From Idiomarina piscisalsi (GTDB taxonomy: Bacteria; Pseudomonadota; Gammaproteobacteria; Enterobacterales; Alteromonadaceae): DNA of 64,000 nucleotides. Under the pieces are notes generated by a model. The model did not search any database, had not been told where the DNA came from, and worked only from the letters and a program-made list of their open reading frames with translations. The translations under genes were made by a program, and so were the position numbers. The DNA lies in contig NZ_CP022133.1 in assembly GCF_002211765.1 (NCBI RefSeq), positions 1,488,001 to 1,552,000 on the forward strand, read 5' to 3'. Position 1 is the stretch's first letter, and each line of letters opens with the position of its first letter. Of the stretch, positions 33,976-44,247 are shown one piece after another.

Positions 33976-34893
33976 CTAGTCCTCGCGATACCCTAAGCTT
34001 TTTAAAGCACGTTCGTCATCAGACCAACCCGATTTCACTTTCACCCAAAGCTTGAGCAGTACTTTGTTGTCAAGCAAGCGCTCTAAGTCACGGCGTGCTT
34101 CAGTGCCTATGGTCTTAAGGCGCTCACCGCCTTTACCAATAATCATGCGTTTTTGCGCTTCACGCTCAACCAGAATAAGTGCATGAATATGTGTCGTGCC
34201 TTTTTCCGAGTGACCGAACTGCTCAATTTCCACCGTCGTTTCATAGGGCAGCTCATCACCGGTAAACCGCATCAGTTTTTCACGCACAATTTCTGCGGTC
34301 ATGAAGCGTACCGAGCGGTCCGTTACATAATCTTCCGGGAAGTAATGAAAGCCAGGCTGCAAATGGCCGCGCACAATTTTTCGCAGCTCATCAAGATTGT
34401 CGCCGTGGGTGGCTGATATCGGCAATATTTCTGCAAACTTATGTTGTGTGCTTAACCATTGTAAATGCGGCAATAACTTCTCTTTGTTCTTAACCTGATC
34501 AACCTTATTGACCAACAATACGACCGGCGCTTTACTGCGCTGTACTTTTTCCAGCACCATTTTGTCGTCTTCCAGCCACTTCAGGCTGTCCACAACAAAC
34601 AAGACTAAGTCTACGTCTTTCAACGCCGAGGACGCCGTTTGGTTCATGACCCGGTTAATAGCCCGTGGCTCTTCAATGTGCATGCCAGGAGTATCAACGT
34701 AGACCGCCTGGCAGTCACCGTCTGTATCAACGCCTAATATACGATGGCGCGTCGTTTGTGGCTTATTCGAGGTAATGCTGATTTTTTGACCGAGTATGCG
34801 GTTTATCAGCGTCGACTTACCCACATTCGGGCGTCCAACAATCGCGACAAAGCCGCTGTGTTTGTTGTCGTCGAGTTCTATATCAAGCGTCAT
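33976..34893 (-). CDS. era: GTPase Era
   Basis: Ras-like GTPase that checks maturation of the 16S rRNA 3' end and the 30S subunit. 305 residues. G1 [10 protein letters not shown] near residues 20-29, G3 DTPGMH near 66-71, G4 NKVD near 128-131, then the C-terminal KH domain with [15 protein letters not shown]. The start overlaps the rnc stop as ATGA; era and rnc are a conserved pair in the lepB operon. Confidence 0.97.
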   Translation of the reverse strand: MTLDIELDDNKHSGFVAIVGRPNVGKSTLINRILGQKISITSNKPQTTRHRILGVDTDGDCQAVYVDTPGMHIEEPRAINRVMNQTASSALKDVDLVLFVVDSLKWLEDDKMVLEKVQRSKAPVVLLVNKVDQVKNKEKLLPHLQWLSTQHKFAEILPISATHGDNLDELRKIVRGHLQPGFHYFPEDYVTDRSVRFMTAEIVREKLMRFTGDELPYETTVEIEQFGHSEKGTTHIHALILVEREAQKRMIIGKGGERLKTIGTEARRDLERLLDNKVLLKLWVKVKSGWSDDERALKSLGYRED

Positions 34894-35579
34894 TTACGCT
34901 CCTGTAAATGTTCTAGTGCTGAAGTCGCGGCGGCTTGTTCTGCCTTGCGACGGCTGGTTCCACTGCCTTTGAAGGGCTCTTCTAAGCCCTCAATAACACA
35001 GTGAACCGTAAATTGTTGATTATGTGCCTGTCCTTGCGTCGCGATAACGTCATACTCCGGCAAAGGCTTCTGTCTGGCCTGCAACCATTCCTGTAGACGT
35101 GTTTTCGGATCTTTCTGGCTGACGCCTGGCTTTATGTCATTTAACTGTGGCTCAAACCATTTAAGAATAACGGCTCGAATCGTATCCATATTACTGTCTA
35201 AATAGATAGCACCAATAATGGCTTCTACCGCATCGGCGAGTATCGATTCCCGACGATAGCCGCCACTTTTTAGTTCTCCCTGACCTAACGACAGGAAGTC
35301 CCCCAGACCCATCTTTTTGCCAAGCTTAGCCAAAGAGCGTCCACAAACAATAGCGGCGCGCATACGGCTTAAGTCACCTTCAGCGACTTTCGGAAATTTT
35401 TTGAATAAAGCTTCAGCTATTACCAGGCCTAAAATAGAATCGCCCAGAAATTCCAGGCGTTCGTTATGGTTTGATGAGGCACTGCGGTGCGTGAGAGCTT
35501 GTTTGAGCACATCTTGTTTTTGAAATTGATGCCCGACAATGCTTTCCAGTTCAGTTAACGGTGGTTTGGGTAAACTCAC
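34890..35579 (-). CDS. rnc: Ribonuclease III
   Basis: Double-strand-specific endoribonuclease for rRNA and mRNA processing. 229 residues from a GTG start. The catalytic signature [18 protein letters not shown] lies near residues 38-55, [13 protein letters not shown] near 115-127, and the dsRNA-binding domain fills about residues 155-226 with [13 protein letters not shown]. The start overlaps the lepB stop. Confidence 0.97.
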   Translation of the reverse strand: MSLPKPPLTELESIVGHQFQKQDVLKQALTHRSASSNHNERLEFLGDSILGLVIAEALFKKFPKVAEGDLSRMRAAIVCGRSLAKLGKKMGLGDFLSLGQGELKSGGYRRESILADAVEAIIGAIYLDSNMDTIRAVILKWFEPQLNDIKPGVSQKDPKTRLQEWLQARQKPLPEYDVIATQGQAHNQQFTVHCVIEGLEEPFKGSGTSRRKAEQAAATSALEHLQERK

Positions 35580-36499
35580 TCGATACTCCCTAGCCTTTCA
35601 AATCGAATACCGGTTGGCACCCACGAAGGCAACCAACTGTCTTGTCCGCCGCGGTCCATTTCAAAACTCATCCAAATAAATACCGCTTTACCCACCAACA
35701 AGGTTTCGTCCACGAATCCCCAATAACGACTGTCACGTGAGTTGTCTCGATTATCACCCATGACAAAATACTGCCCTTCCGGCACAACCCATTCATCTCG
35801 TTGGGTACCTGGTTGGTCATAGAAAAAGGCTCGACGTGATGCGACTCTCGGATCGACTAAAATGTCATGCTTAACCTCACCTAAGCGTTCTTCGTAAGTT
35901 TTAAGTGGTGAAGAGCCGGAAAAGTAAGCACCATCGTCTTTTAATTGCGTTCGAATAACGGTCATTTCAGGACAATCTCGACGACCCTCTTCACACGCAG
36001 GTTGAATGTATAAGGTTTTATTCCGGTAAATAATGCGATCACCCGGCAAACCAACAACTCGCTTAATGTAGTCAATGCTTGGTTCTTCAGGGTATTTAAA
36101 TACAGCTATGTCACCACGCTCAGGCTCAGTCGTCTCTATGACGGTGTTTTGAAATAGTGGCTCTTTGATACCGTAATCAAATTTTTGCACCAAAATAAAA
36201 TCGCCACGCAGAAGCGTCGGCATCATCGAGCCTGAGGGAATTTGGAACGGTTCATACAACAGCGTTCTTACCACCAAAACCAAGGCTATGACCGGAAATA
36301 TCGACTGCCCCAGCTCCATTAATTTGGGTTGCGGTGCTAACTGCTCTACTTGCTCTTCTGTCAGCGGACTTGTGGTCTTCTTTTCAACCTCAGCAACTAT
36401 TGCCTGACGTTTAGGTTTTAAAAACTTCGCGTCGTATAGCCAAAGCAGCCCCGATACGATAGTGACTACCGTTAAAATTAATGAAAAATAATTGGCCAT
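35576..36499 (-). CDS. lepB: Signal peptidase I
   Basis: Inner membrane peptidase that removes Sec and Tat signal peptides. 307 residues. Two N-terminal membrane helices (about 3-22 and 65-80), then the catalytic Ser 91 in PSGSMMPTL and Lys 146 in [12 protein letters not shown], and [16 protein letters not shown] near residues 260-275. It is three bases downstream of lepA, as in the E. coli lepA-lepB-rnc-era operon. Confidence 0.97.
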   Translation of the reverse strand: MANYFSLILTVVTIVSGLLWLYDAKFLKPKRQAIVAEVEKKTTSPLTEEQVEQLAPQPKLMELGQSIFPVIALVLVVRTLLYEPFQIPSGSMMPTLLRGDFILVQKFDYGIKEPLFQNTVIETTEPERGDIAVFKYPEEPSIDYIKRVVGLPGDRIIYRNKTLYIQPACEEGRRDCPEMTVIRTQLKDDGAYFSGSSPLKTYEERLGEVKHDILVDPRVASRRAFFYDQPGTQRDEWVVPEGQYFVMGDNRDNSRDSRYWGFVDETLLVGKAVFIWMSFEMDRGGQDSWLPSWVPTGIRFERLGSIE

Positions 36500-36502
36500 T
36501 TC

Positions 36503-38314
36503 CTATTTGCCTACTTTTAAAACCGCAAGGAAAGCTTCCTGAGGTACTTCAACATTACCCAGGTTCTTCATGCGTTTTTTACCTTCTTTTTGTTTTTGTA
36601 ATAGTTTCTTCTTACGGCTTATGTCACCACCGTAACATTTCGCGGTTACGTTTTTACGCAGCTGTTTTACCGTAGAACGCGCAATAACATGGTTGCCAAT
36701 GGTTGCCTGAATAGCAATATCAAACATTTGTCGTGGAATAAGCTCGCGCATTTTATCCACCAACAGACGTCCACGCCCCTCTGCGTGATCGCGGTGCGTT
36801 ATCATTGCCAGTGCATCCACTCGGTCACCATTAATCAATATATCGACCCTAACCATGTCCGCAGGTTCAAATTTTTTGAACTGATAATCGAGAGATGCAT
36901 AACCACGGCTGCAGGACTTCAAACGGTCGAAAAAGTCCATCACCACTTCCGCCATCGGAATTTCGTAGGTCACAGACACTTGTTTACCGTGATACGTCAT
37001 GCCAGTTTGAACACCCCGTTTATCAACACAGAGTGTAATAACGTTGCCTAAGAACTCCTGTGGCACCAGTATGCTGGCTTCCACAATCGGCTCGTAGATG
37101 GTTTCAATATCATTAACAGGAGGTAGATTTACGGGGTTGTCGACTTTGACAATCGAGCCATCGGTTTTCTCAACTTCATACACAACGGTTGGCGCCGTCG
37201 TAATAAGATCGATGTTGTACTCTCGCTCCAGTCGCTCCTGGATAATTTCCATGTGCAACATACCGAGAAAGCCACAACGGAAGCCAAAACCAAGCGCGGC
37301 CGAGTTTTCAGGCTCATAGAATAACGATGCGTCATTCAACGCCAACTTACCCAACGCATCGCGGAATGCTTCATAGTCGTCAGAGCTAATTGGGAACATA
37401 CCGGCGTAGACCTGTGGCTTCACTTTTTGGAAGCCTGGCACAGGCTCTTTGGCTGGCGCTCGAGTGTTCGTCAGAGTATCACCGACCGGTGCGCCTAAAA
37501 TATCTTTAATACCCGCAATAACGTAGCCTACCTCACCGGTATGTAAAACGCCGGTTTCGTGAGGCTTGGGATCAAAATAACCGACTTTATCAATCTGGAA
37601 CGACTGACCCGTGGACATCACGGTCATTTTCTCACCCGCTCGAAGCGTACCGTTACGTACACGAACCAAGGAGACAACCCCTTGGTAATTATCGAACCAA
37701 GAATCAATGATAAGTGCCTGTAGCGGCTCTTCTTCACTGCCTTGCGGTGGTGGTATTTGACGCACAATGCGCTCTAAAACGTCATCAATGCCAATGCCGG
37801 TTTTCGCGGAACACTGAACCGCATCAACCGCTTCAATGCCGACAATTTCTTCAATTTCCTGCGCCACGGCCATTGGATCGGCCTGCGGCAAGTCAATTTT
37901 GTTCAGAACCGGAACCACTTCCAGATCCATCTCAATAGCGGTATAACAGTTCGCTAAGGTTTGTGCCTCAACGCCCTGCGCCGCATCAACGACCAACAGC
38001 GCCCCCTCGCAGCCAGCCAATGAGCGAGATACTTCGTAAGAAAAGTCAACGTGCCCGGGGGTATCGATGAAGTTTAACTGATAGGTTTCACCATCCTTTG
38101 CCGTGTAATAAAGCGTTACACTTTGCGCCTTGATAGTAATACCGCGTTCACGCTCTAAGTCCATGGAATCGAGGACCTGCTCCGCCATTTCGCGGTCTGT
38201 CAGACCGCCACAATGCTGTATAAGCCGGTCAGATAGTGTGGACTTTCCGTGGTCGATATGAGCGATAATAGAAAAGTTGCGAATATTACTTTGCTTGAAC
38301 GCCTTATCCGGCAT
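36503..38314 (-). CDS. lepA: Elongation factor 4 (LepA)
   Basis: Ribosome-dependent GTPase involved in translation initiation and ribosome biogenesis. 603 residues. G1 [10 protein letters not shown] near residues 18-27, G3 DTPGHVDF, G4 NKIDLP, domain II and IV, and the LepA-specific C-terminal domain ending with the basic [18 protein letters not shown] stretch. First gene of the lepA-lepB-rnc-era-recO-pdxJ-acpS row; a promoter candidate lies in the 119-base gap upstream. Confidence 0.98.
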   Translation of the reverse strand: MPDKAFKQSNIRNFSIIAHIDHGKSTLSDRLIQHCGGLTDREMAEQVLDSMDLERERGITIKAQSVTLYYTAKDGETYQLNFIDTPGHVDFSYEVSRSLAGCEGALLVVDAAQGVEAQTLANCYTAIEMDLEVVPVLNKIDLPQADPMAVAQEIEEIVGIEAVDAVQCSAKTGIGIDDVLERIVRQIPPPQGSEEEPLQALIIDSWFDNYQGVVSLVRVRNGTLRAGEKMTVMSTGQSFQIDKVGYFDPKPHETGVLHTGEVGYVIAGIKDILGAPVGDTLTNTRAPAKEPVPGFQKVKPQVYAGMFPISSDDYEAFRDALGKLALNDASLFYEPENSAALGFGFRCGFLGMLHMEIIQERLEREYNIDLITTAPTVVYEVEKTDGSIVKVDNPVNLPPVNDIETIYEPIVEASILVPQEFLGNVITLCVDKRGVQTGMTYHGKQVSVTYEIPMAEVVMDFFDRLKSCSRGYASLDYQFKKFEPADMVRVDILINGDRVDALAMITHRDHAEGRGRLLVDKMRELIPRQMFDIAIQATIGNHVIARSTVKQLRKNVTAKCYGGDISRKKKLLQKQKEGKKRMKNLGNVEVPQEAFLAVLKVGK

Positions 38315-38364
38315 TGATGATACCTCTGTAAAACTTAAATTCTGAGTTTCAAAAATTAGCCCCG

Positions 38365-38392
38365 ATCATACTCATGTTAGGCGCAAGAACAA
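38365..38392 (-). promoter_or_regulatory. Putative lepA promoter
   Basis: Minus-strand TTGTTC (38392-38387) and TATGAT (38370-38365) with a 16-base spacer, about 50 bases before lepA. It would let the lepA row be transcribed apart from the rpoE operon. Confidence 0.4.
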
Positions 38393-38433
38393 AGGTTTTT
38401 ATGGTTTATTTGGTGAGAATTGAAAAAGCCACG

Positions 38434-38859
38434 TTATACGGTTTTTATTCGTACCAACTGGTTTATTTTAATGTCTCTGCGCCGAAACCAAGCCCGCAAG
38501 CCTAAAAACGTTAATGCGAAGCCCGCAAAGGACAATAAAATGGTAATGCCTTCATGAACAGCCCCAGCGCTTTGTAGCACGATGGCAATAACCAATAAAG
38601 TGACAATAGGTAAACCATATAACATGAGTGCGAACTGAGTAACGGCTTGCTCCGGCACATCGAGTTCTACTCGATCACCAACAGCAACATGCTCGTCTGT
38701 CACCACATGAAATTGGGCATTTCGGTCAGCAAACACTTTACTAAGGATACCCGCACCGCAAGTCGATACTTGTGCGCAGCCTGAACAAGCGGTTTTTAAT
38801 TGCGTAGTTACAGTCACCCGATTGCCGTCGATGGCAACCACTTCTGCCAGTTCTTTCAT
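38434..38859 (-). CDS. rseC: Sigma-E regulatory protein RseC
   Basis: Inner membrane protein of the rpoE operon, linked to redox control in related systems. 141 residues. The N-terminal soluble part carries Cys-x2-Cys-x5-Cys (CSGCAQVSTCGAG) near residues 25-37, then two membrane helices (about 75-97 and 104-122). The start shares a base with the rseB stop (TAATG). Confidence 0.92.
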   Translation of the reverse strand: MKELAEVVAIDGNRVTVTTQLKTACSGCAQVSTCGAGILSKVFADRNAQFHVVTDEHVAVGDRVELDVPEQAVTQFALMLYGLPIVTLLVIAIVLQSAGAVHEGITILLSFAGFALTFLGLRAWFRRRDIKINQLVRIKTV

Positions 38860-39815
38860 TACTTCACTTCTTGCGCTACTCGCTGAGCGATGCTAAGCGG
38901 CACCTGCCCGACGACGGTAATTAAATAGTCATTATAACGCATTGTGAACAGAGTTTGTGAGGAAGAGAGCGCCACATCCGTTTCCATATCTTCGGTCAGC
39001 CTCGCAATATACACAGAGTATTCAGTTAAACCGTCCGAATACAAATAATGGTCAACCAATGTCGACTCCGAAACAAGATGATGACTTTGTTTATTCACCA
39101 GTTCAAAACCCTGAGGTTGCCAACTGGGTTTAACAGCAAAGCCAGGTTTGTTCAATACGCGAATGTCACTTAGTAACGGCGGCATTTCCAAGTTTGTAAT
39201 TTCTTTTAAAACGCCAGGCGAGTCCTGACGAATAGACAAGCTGGTCAGCTGCATTTGCTCAACAATATCACCACGTTGATCATGCATGATCATTTTTAGT
39301 AGCATGCCTGACGCTCTGTCGACCCAAAGAGAATAGCTGTAGCGTTGGTTGTCGCGGCTAATCACTCGCAGATGCTGAGCGTTTCGACCTAATACTCGAG
39401 CACCACCACCAATACTTACCTGATAGGTGTCTTTTAAATTCGCAAAAGGCTTAGTGAACGCCTCCGGAAGGATGACAGAAACGGAGTCAGCAATTAAGGA
39501 GTAGTTACTCGCCGAGGTATGAAAATGGGCAACACGATTACCTTGCCTTAAAATACGAAAATCAGGGCCATTCATGCGAATGAGCAGCTCCTGACTTTGC
39601 GGCGAATCAGCAGACTGGAACCACTGATAAGGCTCTATCTGATGACCATGAACATGCACTAAAGAGGCTTCAAAATTGAGGGTTGTCAGTGCTTGTGACA
39701 TACGGTCAAACCAGCCCTCACCGTCAAGTTCCTTTTGCGTTTCCTGAGCACTTGCCAGCGACATAAATACGATGGCAGTAGTGACTATCAGTGACTGGTA
39801 CAACCGAGTTATCAT
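38859..39815 (-). CDS. rseB: Sigma-E factor regulatory protein RseB
   Basis: Periplasmic protein that binds the RseA periplasmic domain and guards it from DegS until envelope stress or displaced lipopolysaccharide releases it. 318 residues with a signal peptide (LYQSLIVTTAIVFMSLASAQ, cleavage after about residue 23) and the MucB/RseB N-terminal domain. The ATG at 39815 lies four bases after the rseA stop and matches the E. coli length; a longer frame from 39857 would overlap rseA. Confidence 0.93.
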   Translation of the reverse strand: MITRLYQSLIVTTAIVFMSLASAQETQKELDGEGWFDRMSQALTTLNFEASLVHVHGHQIEPYQWFQSADSPQSQELLIRMNGPDFRILRQGNRVAHFHTSASNYSLIADSVSVILPEAFTKPFANLKDTYQVSIGGGARVLGRNAQHLRVISRDNQRYSYSLWVDRASGMLLKMIMHDQRGDIVEQMQLTSLSIRQDSPGVLKEITNLEMPPLLSDIRVLNKPGFAVKPSWQPQGFELVNKQSHHLVSESTLVDHYLYSDGLTEYSVYIARLTEDMETDVALSSSQTLFTMRYNDYLITVVGQVPLSIAQRVAQEVK

Positions 39816-39819
39816 GGAA

Positions 39820-40395
39820 TTAATTACCTTTGTTGAGCTCCTGCTCTTTTTTCTCATCGCTTTCTTTTTGCTGCAGCATTAATTGCTGCTGATGATCGAT
39901 TAAATACGACTGCACCTGACGACGACGCTGTTGGTCACTCACTTGTGACATTGGTTCAACGTGATTCAGACTAACCGGCTCACGACCACCAATAGGGTTA
40001 GTCAACAATGCGGGCTCTGCACTGACACCGTCGGCAGTTACAGGCTGTTGATAAACCTGAACGGTCATTACCGCAACAACGGCAACACTAGCTGCAACAG
40101 CTACTTTTGCTAACGGCTGGAACCATTTTGATGCTGCTTTACTTTGACTTTTCGATTGACCAAAACCGGGTTTTATAACATTCGAACTTTCGTTTTCAAT
40201 AGCTGCACTTACACGTTGGCTGATATCCAGCTCCACGCTTGAATCTAATTCATTTTTCAAAGCAGCTCGTGCAACACTATAACGATGCCACGTTTGAGTC
40301 GACTGCTCATCATTTAATACATCATCAAGCTCTTTTGCGTCGACGTCCTGACTGTCAAACAAAGCTGATGTAACTTCTGATAGTTTTCGAGACAT
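39820..40395 (-). CDS. rseA: Anti-sigma-E factor RseA
   Basis: Single-pass inner membrane protein that holds sigma-E inactive and is cut in turn by DegS and RseP. 191 residues. The cytoplasmic sigma-binding domain spans about residues 1-75, one membrane helix follows near 92-112 (LAKVAVAASVAVVAVM), and the periplasmic part is Gln-rich and ends in a Lys/Glu tail. RseP, the second protease of this cascade, is encoded at the far end of this window. Confidence 0.93.
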   Translation of the reverse strand: MSRKLSEVTSALFDSQDVDAKELDDVLNDEQSTQTWHRYSVARAALKNELDSSVELDISQRVSAAIENESSNVIKPGFGQSKSQSKAASKWFQPLAKVAVAASVAVVAVMTVQVYQQPVTADGVSAEPALLTNPIGGREPVSLNHVEPMSQVSDQQRRRQVQSYLIDHQQQLMLQQKESDEKKEQELNKGN

Positions 40396-40410
40396 AAGCC
40401 CCTCTTCAAT

Positions 40411-40989
40411 TTACCGTTCCAGCAACGGTCTCAGTTGGTTATCTATGGCCTCTCGGGCACGAAAAATACGAGAACGAACCGTACCTATTGGGCAGTCCAT
40501 TTCTAACGCGATTTCTTCGTAACCAAGCCCCTCAATTTCTCTTAACGTAATGGCCTGCCTCAAATCATCTGGCAGTCCCTCAATGGTTTTTATCACCACA
40601 TTTCTGATTTCATCAGTCAGCATATGGCTTTCTGGTGATGCACCGTCTTTCAGCGCTCCGGCGCCTTCGTAGTATTCAGCGTCTTCGGCATCAATGTCTG
40701 ATGCGGGCGGCTTCCGGCCTTGTGAAACTAAATGGTTCTTCGCCGTATTAACCGCTATTCGATACAACCAAGTATAAAATGCGCTGTCCCCACGGAAGTT
40801 GGGCAGTGCGCGATACGCTTTAATAAACGCTTCTTGCGCGACATCAGCAACGTCTCCCGGTTGCTTTACGTACCTGGATATCAAACTCATGACTTTGTGC
40901 TGATACTTCTTTACCAACAGATCAAAAGCCCGATTGTCACCTTGTTGTACTTTTTTGACCAGTTGTTGGTCGTTCACCTGTTCGCTCAT
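40411..40989 (-). CDS. rpoE: RNA polymerase sigma-E factor RpoE
   Basis: ECF sigma factor of the envelope stress response. 192 residues. Region 2 has AFDLLVKKYQHKVMSLISRY and FIKAYRALPNFRGDSAFYTWLYRIAVNT (read in pieces), region 4 has LREIEGLGYEEIALEMDCPIGTVRSRIFRAREAI. First gene of rpoE-rseA-rseB-rseC. A sigma-E-type promoter can be drawn upstream, suggesting autoregulation as in E. coli. Confidence 0.97.
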   Translation of the reverse strand: MSEQVNDQQLVKKVQQGDNRAFDLLVKKYQHKVMSLISRYVKQPGDVADVAQEAFIKAYRALPNFRGDSAFYTWLYRIAVNTAKNHLVSQGRKPPASDIDAEDAEYYEGAGALKDGASPESHMLTDEIRNVVIKTIEGLPDDLRQAITLREIEGLGYEEIALEMDCPIGTVRSRIFRAREAIDNQLRPLLER

Positions 40990-41053
40990 CCGAGCCTGTT
41001 CTCCCTTTACCCAGGAACTGCTGGAACTGGCGGCCCGTCCTGTTTGTACAGAC

Positions 41054-41081
41054 TGTGACCAAGCCGCTTGTAAAAAGTTCG
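41054..41081 (-). promoter_or_regulatory. Putative sigma-E promoter of rpoE
   Basis: Minus strand CGAACTT (41081-41075), 16 bases, then TCACA (41058-41054). The sigma-E consensus is GGAACTT-N16-TCTGA, so the -35 matches at six of seven and the -10 at three of five. It lies about 65 bases before the rpoE start in the gap divergent from nadB. Confidence 0.5.
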
Positions 41082-41133
41082 CAAATATTTCAGCAAATGC
41101 GTAAAATCATCCAAAATTCTTAATGAGTACTTT

Positions 41134-42747
41134 ATGGAACCTGCAGCAAATTATCAATGCGATGTGCTGGTGGTTGGCTCAGGAGCCGCAGGCTTAACCT
41201 CCGCCCTGCTGCTCGCCGACACGTTAAAAGTCACAATATTAAGTAAAAGCGCCCTCACCGAGGGCTCAACATTTTATGCTCAAGGCGGTATTGCCGCTGT
41301 GTTTGATAAAAACGACAGCGTTGAAAGCCATATTGAGGACACCCTTATAGCGGGTGCCGGTCTTTGTGACCCAGAAGCAGTAAAGTTTACCACAGAAAAT
41401 GCACGAGCCAGTCTACAATGGCTGATTGATGCTGGCGTGGGCTTCGACAAGGTTAAAAGCAACGGAAAGTCGCCGACGTACCACTTGAACCGCGAGGGCG
41501 GACACAGTCACCGACGTATCTTACATGCGGCTGATGCGACCGGTCGCGCCGTTCAAACGACATTGCAAGAGCAGGTTCTTAAACACCCCAACATTACTGT
41601 ATTAGAGCGCTACAACGCCGTCGATTTAATTACCGGACAGCGTATTGGTGAGCAGCCAGGCTGCTATGGCGCCTACATTTGGAACCGCATGGAAGAGCAG
41701 GTGGAAACGATTGCCGCAAACTTTGTGGTTTTAGCGACCGGCGGAGCCAGTAAAGTCTATCAGTACACCAGTAATCCGGATATCGCCAGTGGTGACGGCA
41801 TTGCGATGGCTTGGCGCGCAGGCTGCAGTGTCGCTAATATGGAATTTAATCAGTTTCATCCTACCTGCTTGTTTCACCCAAATGCGCAAAGCTTTTTGTT
41901 AACAGAAGCACTCCGTGGTGAAGGGGCTGTTTTAAAACGCCCTGACGGCTCCCGTTTTATGCCAGACTTTCATGAGCTAGCCGAACTAGCACCTCGTGAC
42001 GTTGTTGCGCGCGCTATTGACTATGAAATGAAGCGTTTGGGTGCTGACTGTATGTTTCTTGATATTTCACACAAACCCAAAGCGTTTATCGAGCAGCACT
42101 TTCCCACCATTATGGACAAATGCTTGTCATTAGGCATTGATATGAGCCGTGAGCCGATTCCTGTCGTGCCGGCGGCGCATTACACCTGCGGTGGTGTGCG
42201 TACGGACTTAAATGCAAAAACGGATGTGCCCAATTTATATGCCGTTGGAGAGGTGGCTTGTACAGGCTTGCATGGCGCTAACCGAATGGCCAGCAACTCA
42301 TTGTTGGAGTGTCTGGTGTTTGCCCGAGCTGCAGCGAACGATATTTTATCTCAGCAGTCGTCAGAGAAACCACAAACGCACCTGCCCAAGTGGGATGAAA
42401 GCCAGGTAAGCAACTCAGACGAAGAGGTTGTAATTCAACATAACTGGCACGAACTGCGTCTATTTATGTGGGACTATGTCGGTATTGTGCGTACTACAAA
42501 ACGTTTGGAGCGTGCTCTGCATAGAATTGAGTTGCTGCAACGAGAAATTCACGAGTATTATGCGAACTTCCGAGTCAGTAATAATTTACTGGAACTGCGA
42601 AACTTGGTGCAAGTGGCCGATCTAATTGTCAGGTGCGCATTAGAGCGAAAAGAAAGCCGCGGCTTGCATTACACGTTAGATTATCCAGACACCCTGGAAG
42701 AAGCAGAGCCGACGGTCTTGACACCTAACACGTTAAAAAATCACTAA
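41134..42747 (+). CDS. nadB: L-aspartate oxidase
   Basis: FAD enzyme oxidising L-aspartate to iminoaspartate, the first step of de novo NAD synthesis. 537 residues. The dinucleotide fold [19 protein letters not shown] lies near residues 11-29, the substrate-loop motif [19 protein letters not shown] near residues 127-145, and the C-terminal helical domain is complete. nadB divergent from rpoE is the E. coli order too. Its stop overlaps the end of the ygfX-like frame by four bases. Confidence 0.97.
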   Translation: MEPAANYQCDVLVVGSGAAGLTSALLLADTLKVTILSKSALTEGSTFYAQGGIAAVFDKNDSVESHIEDTLIAGAGLCDPEAVKFTTENARASLQWLIDAGVGFDKVKSNGKSPTYHLNREGGHSHRRILHAADATGRAVQTTLQEQVLKHPNITVLERYNAVDLITGQRIGEQPGCYGAYIWNRMEEQVETIAANFVVLATGGASKVYQYTSNPDIASGDGIAMAWRAGCSVANMEFNQFHPTCLFHPNAQSFLLTEALRGEGAVLKRPDGSRFMPDFHELAELAPRDVVARAIDYEMKRLGADCMFLDISHKPKAFIEQHFPTIMDKCLSLGIDMSREPIPVVPAAHYTCGGVRTDLNAKTDVPNLYAVGEVACTGLHGANRMASNSLLECLVFARAAANDILSQQSSEKPQTHLPKWDESQVSNSDEEVVIQHNWHELRLFMWDYVGIVRTTKRLERALHRIELLQREIHEYYANFRVSNNLLELRNLVQVADLIVRCALERKESRGLHYTLDYPDTLEEAEPTVLTPNTLKNH

Positions 42748-42998
42748 GTTAGTTGTGACAGTTGCCGTCTGAGCTGTGCTTGTTGCTCAGGCGGCTGTCG
42801 AAACCACCAAATCCACACCCACGATTTCACATTAACACCAGAGTCAGGTAATGACGCTAACGGCAATAAAATCAATATATTTCCAACGACAAGTGGTTTG
42901 CCAAACAATTTGCAGGCAATGCCCTGCCACCACCAATGACGCCCACAGAGGCTTCCAGACAGCGGTTGTTGGGGTCGGTTGAGTAAGTAAAAGTCCAG
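42744..42998 (-). CDS. YgfX-like frame, short and without a standard start codon
   Basis: An 84-codon open frame follows the sdhE stop codon in the same frame. Its product aligns by eye with the C-terminal half of YgfX (CptA): a basic-aromatic [20 protein letters not shown], then a hydrophobic [11 protein letters not shown], and [21 protein letters not shown] matching the family's Trp-x-Trp ... Leu-Arg-Arg end. The N-terminal two-helix part of YgfX is missing. No ATG, GTG or TTG lies near its beginning; a CTG at 42998 has AAAGG eight bases upstream. Either a CTG-started short form, or the relic of a decayed ygfX. The sdhE-ygfX order supports the identity. Confidence 0.5.
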   Translation of the reverse strand: MDFYLLNRPQQPLSGSLCGRHWWWQGIACKLFGKPLVVGNILILLPLASLPDSGVNVKSWVWIWWFRQPPEQQAQLRRQLSQLT

Positions 42999-43001
42999 CG
43001 C

Positions 43002-43271
43002 TTAGACCTTTACGCGTGACAACATAAAGTCGACCATCCCTTTTAATTCTTCATCAGGGCATTCTTTGTGCCCCATAAACCAAGCGAATAAATCGGGGTC
43101 ATCACAGGTTACTAAACGACGGAATACCGCTTTTTGTTCTTCACTGAGCTCGTCGTAAGCTTCTTTCACAAAAGGTTCAAAAAGCACATCAAGCTCTAGC
43201 ATGCCCCGGCGGCAGGCCCATATTAAACGACGCTTGTCCTTTAAAACTTCTTCAGACTGTTTCGGGAACAT
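43002..43271 (-). CDS. sdhE: FAD assembly factor SdhE
   Basis: Small protein that promotes covalent FAD attachment to succinate dehydrogenase and fumarate reductase flavoprotein subunits. 89 residues. The defining RGMLELD motif (Arg 22, Gly 23, Glu 26) is intact, as is DDPDLFAWFMG near residues 57-67. In E. coli it pairs with ygfX and lies divergent from ygfZ; both hold here. Confidence 0.95.
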   Translation of the reverse strand: MFPKQSEEVLKDKRRLIWACRRGMLELDVLFEPFVKEAYDELSEEQKAVFRRLVTCDDPDLFAWFMGHKECPDEELKGMVDFMLSRVKV

Positions 43272-43351
43272 AAAATCTCCGCAGCAATTGCCCTTGTAAT
43301 TTCAACCAGTGCCCTAATATTAGCATGTAAGCTATCCAATAAGGAGTCATT

Positions 43352-44242
43352 GTGGTCGAGTTAAAACAAGCTTTAATGGATTCGAATGAGGATTGCCTTT
43401 CCGTTGACCTAACGGACTATGGTATCCTGTCGGTTTCTGGCGAAGACACTGACAGCTTTTTACAAGGACAGCTGACATGTGATGTGCGCAAACTCGACCA
43501 GGAAGATTGGTTATATGGCGCACATTGCGACCCTACGGGGAAAACATTCAGTAACTTTTGGTTGTTTCAACATGACGACACTGCATTTTTTGTCATGGAC
43601 AAAAGCGCTCTTGAGAGCTCTTTAGCACAATTCAAAAAGTACGGTGTGTTTAGTAAAGTCGACATTCAGGACGTTAGCAACGATTGGCACATCGCCGGCT
43701 TTATAGGCAATAAGGCAAAAGACGCTTTGCCTGCTGACAGCCTGACATTGCACATTGGTCAACAACCTGATCAATTTATTGTACTAAGTCGACAAGCAGT
43801 ATCTACGGACTATCCGCAGCCCTTTTGGGATGCGTTGGAAATTGAACGAGTCCGTCCGCAATTGACAGTAGAGAACAGTCAAGCGTTTGTGCCGCAAATG
43901 CTGAACATACAAGCGTGGGACGGAATCAGTTTCGACAAAGGATGTTATATCGGCCAGGAGACTATTGCCCGGATGAAATACTTGGGCAAACAGAAACGGG
44001 CACTCTTTCGATTGTCAGGCAAAGTAGCGCAAGTTGTGGAGCCGGGGCAACAATTAGAGAAAGCCATTGGTGAAAACTGGCGTCGTGCAGGTACGGTCAT
44101 TATGGCAGTGAACCGCACCGACACACAAACGGACTTATTAGCGGTTTTACCCAGCGACATTGACGCTGACACCGCTATTCGAGTTCAGGGTGACGACGCA
44201 AGTCTACTGGAAATACACTCACTGCCTTATCAATTAGGTTAA
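43352..44242 (+). CDS. ygfZ: tRNA-modifying folate-binding protein YgfZ
   Basis: Folate-dependent factor in iron-sulfur enzyme maintenance, needed for MiaB-dependent tRNA thiomethylation. 296 residues. The family signature KGCYIGQE with its functional Cys is near residues 197-204, preceded by QAWDGISFDKG. A GTG at 43352 with AAGGAG five bases upstream is the start. Divergent from sdhE as in E. coli. Confidence 0.93.
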   Translation: MVELKQALMDSNEDCLSVDLTDYGILSVSGEDTDSFLQGQLTCDVRKLDQEDWLYGAHCDPTGKTFSNFWLFQHDDTAFFVMDKSALESSLAQFKKYGVFSKVDIQDVSNDWHIAGFIGNKAKDALPADSLTLHIGQQPDQFIVLSRQAVSTDYPQPFWDALEIERVRPQLTVENSQAFVPQMLNIQAWDGISFDKGCYIGQETIARMKYLGKQKRALFRLSGKVAQVVEPGQQLEKAIGENWRRAGTVIMAVNRTDTQTDLLAVLPSDIDADTAIRVQGDDASLLEIHSLPYQLG

Positions 44243-44247
44243 ATTTT

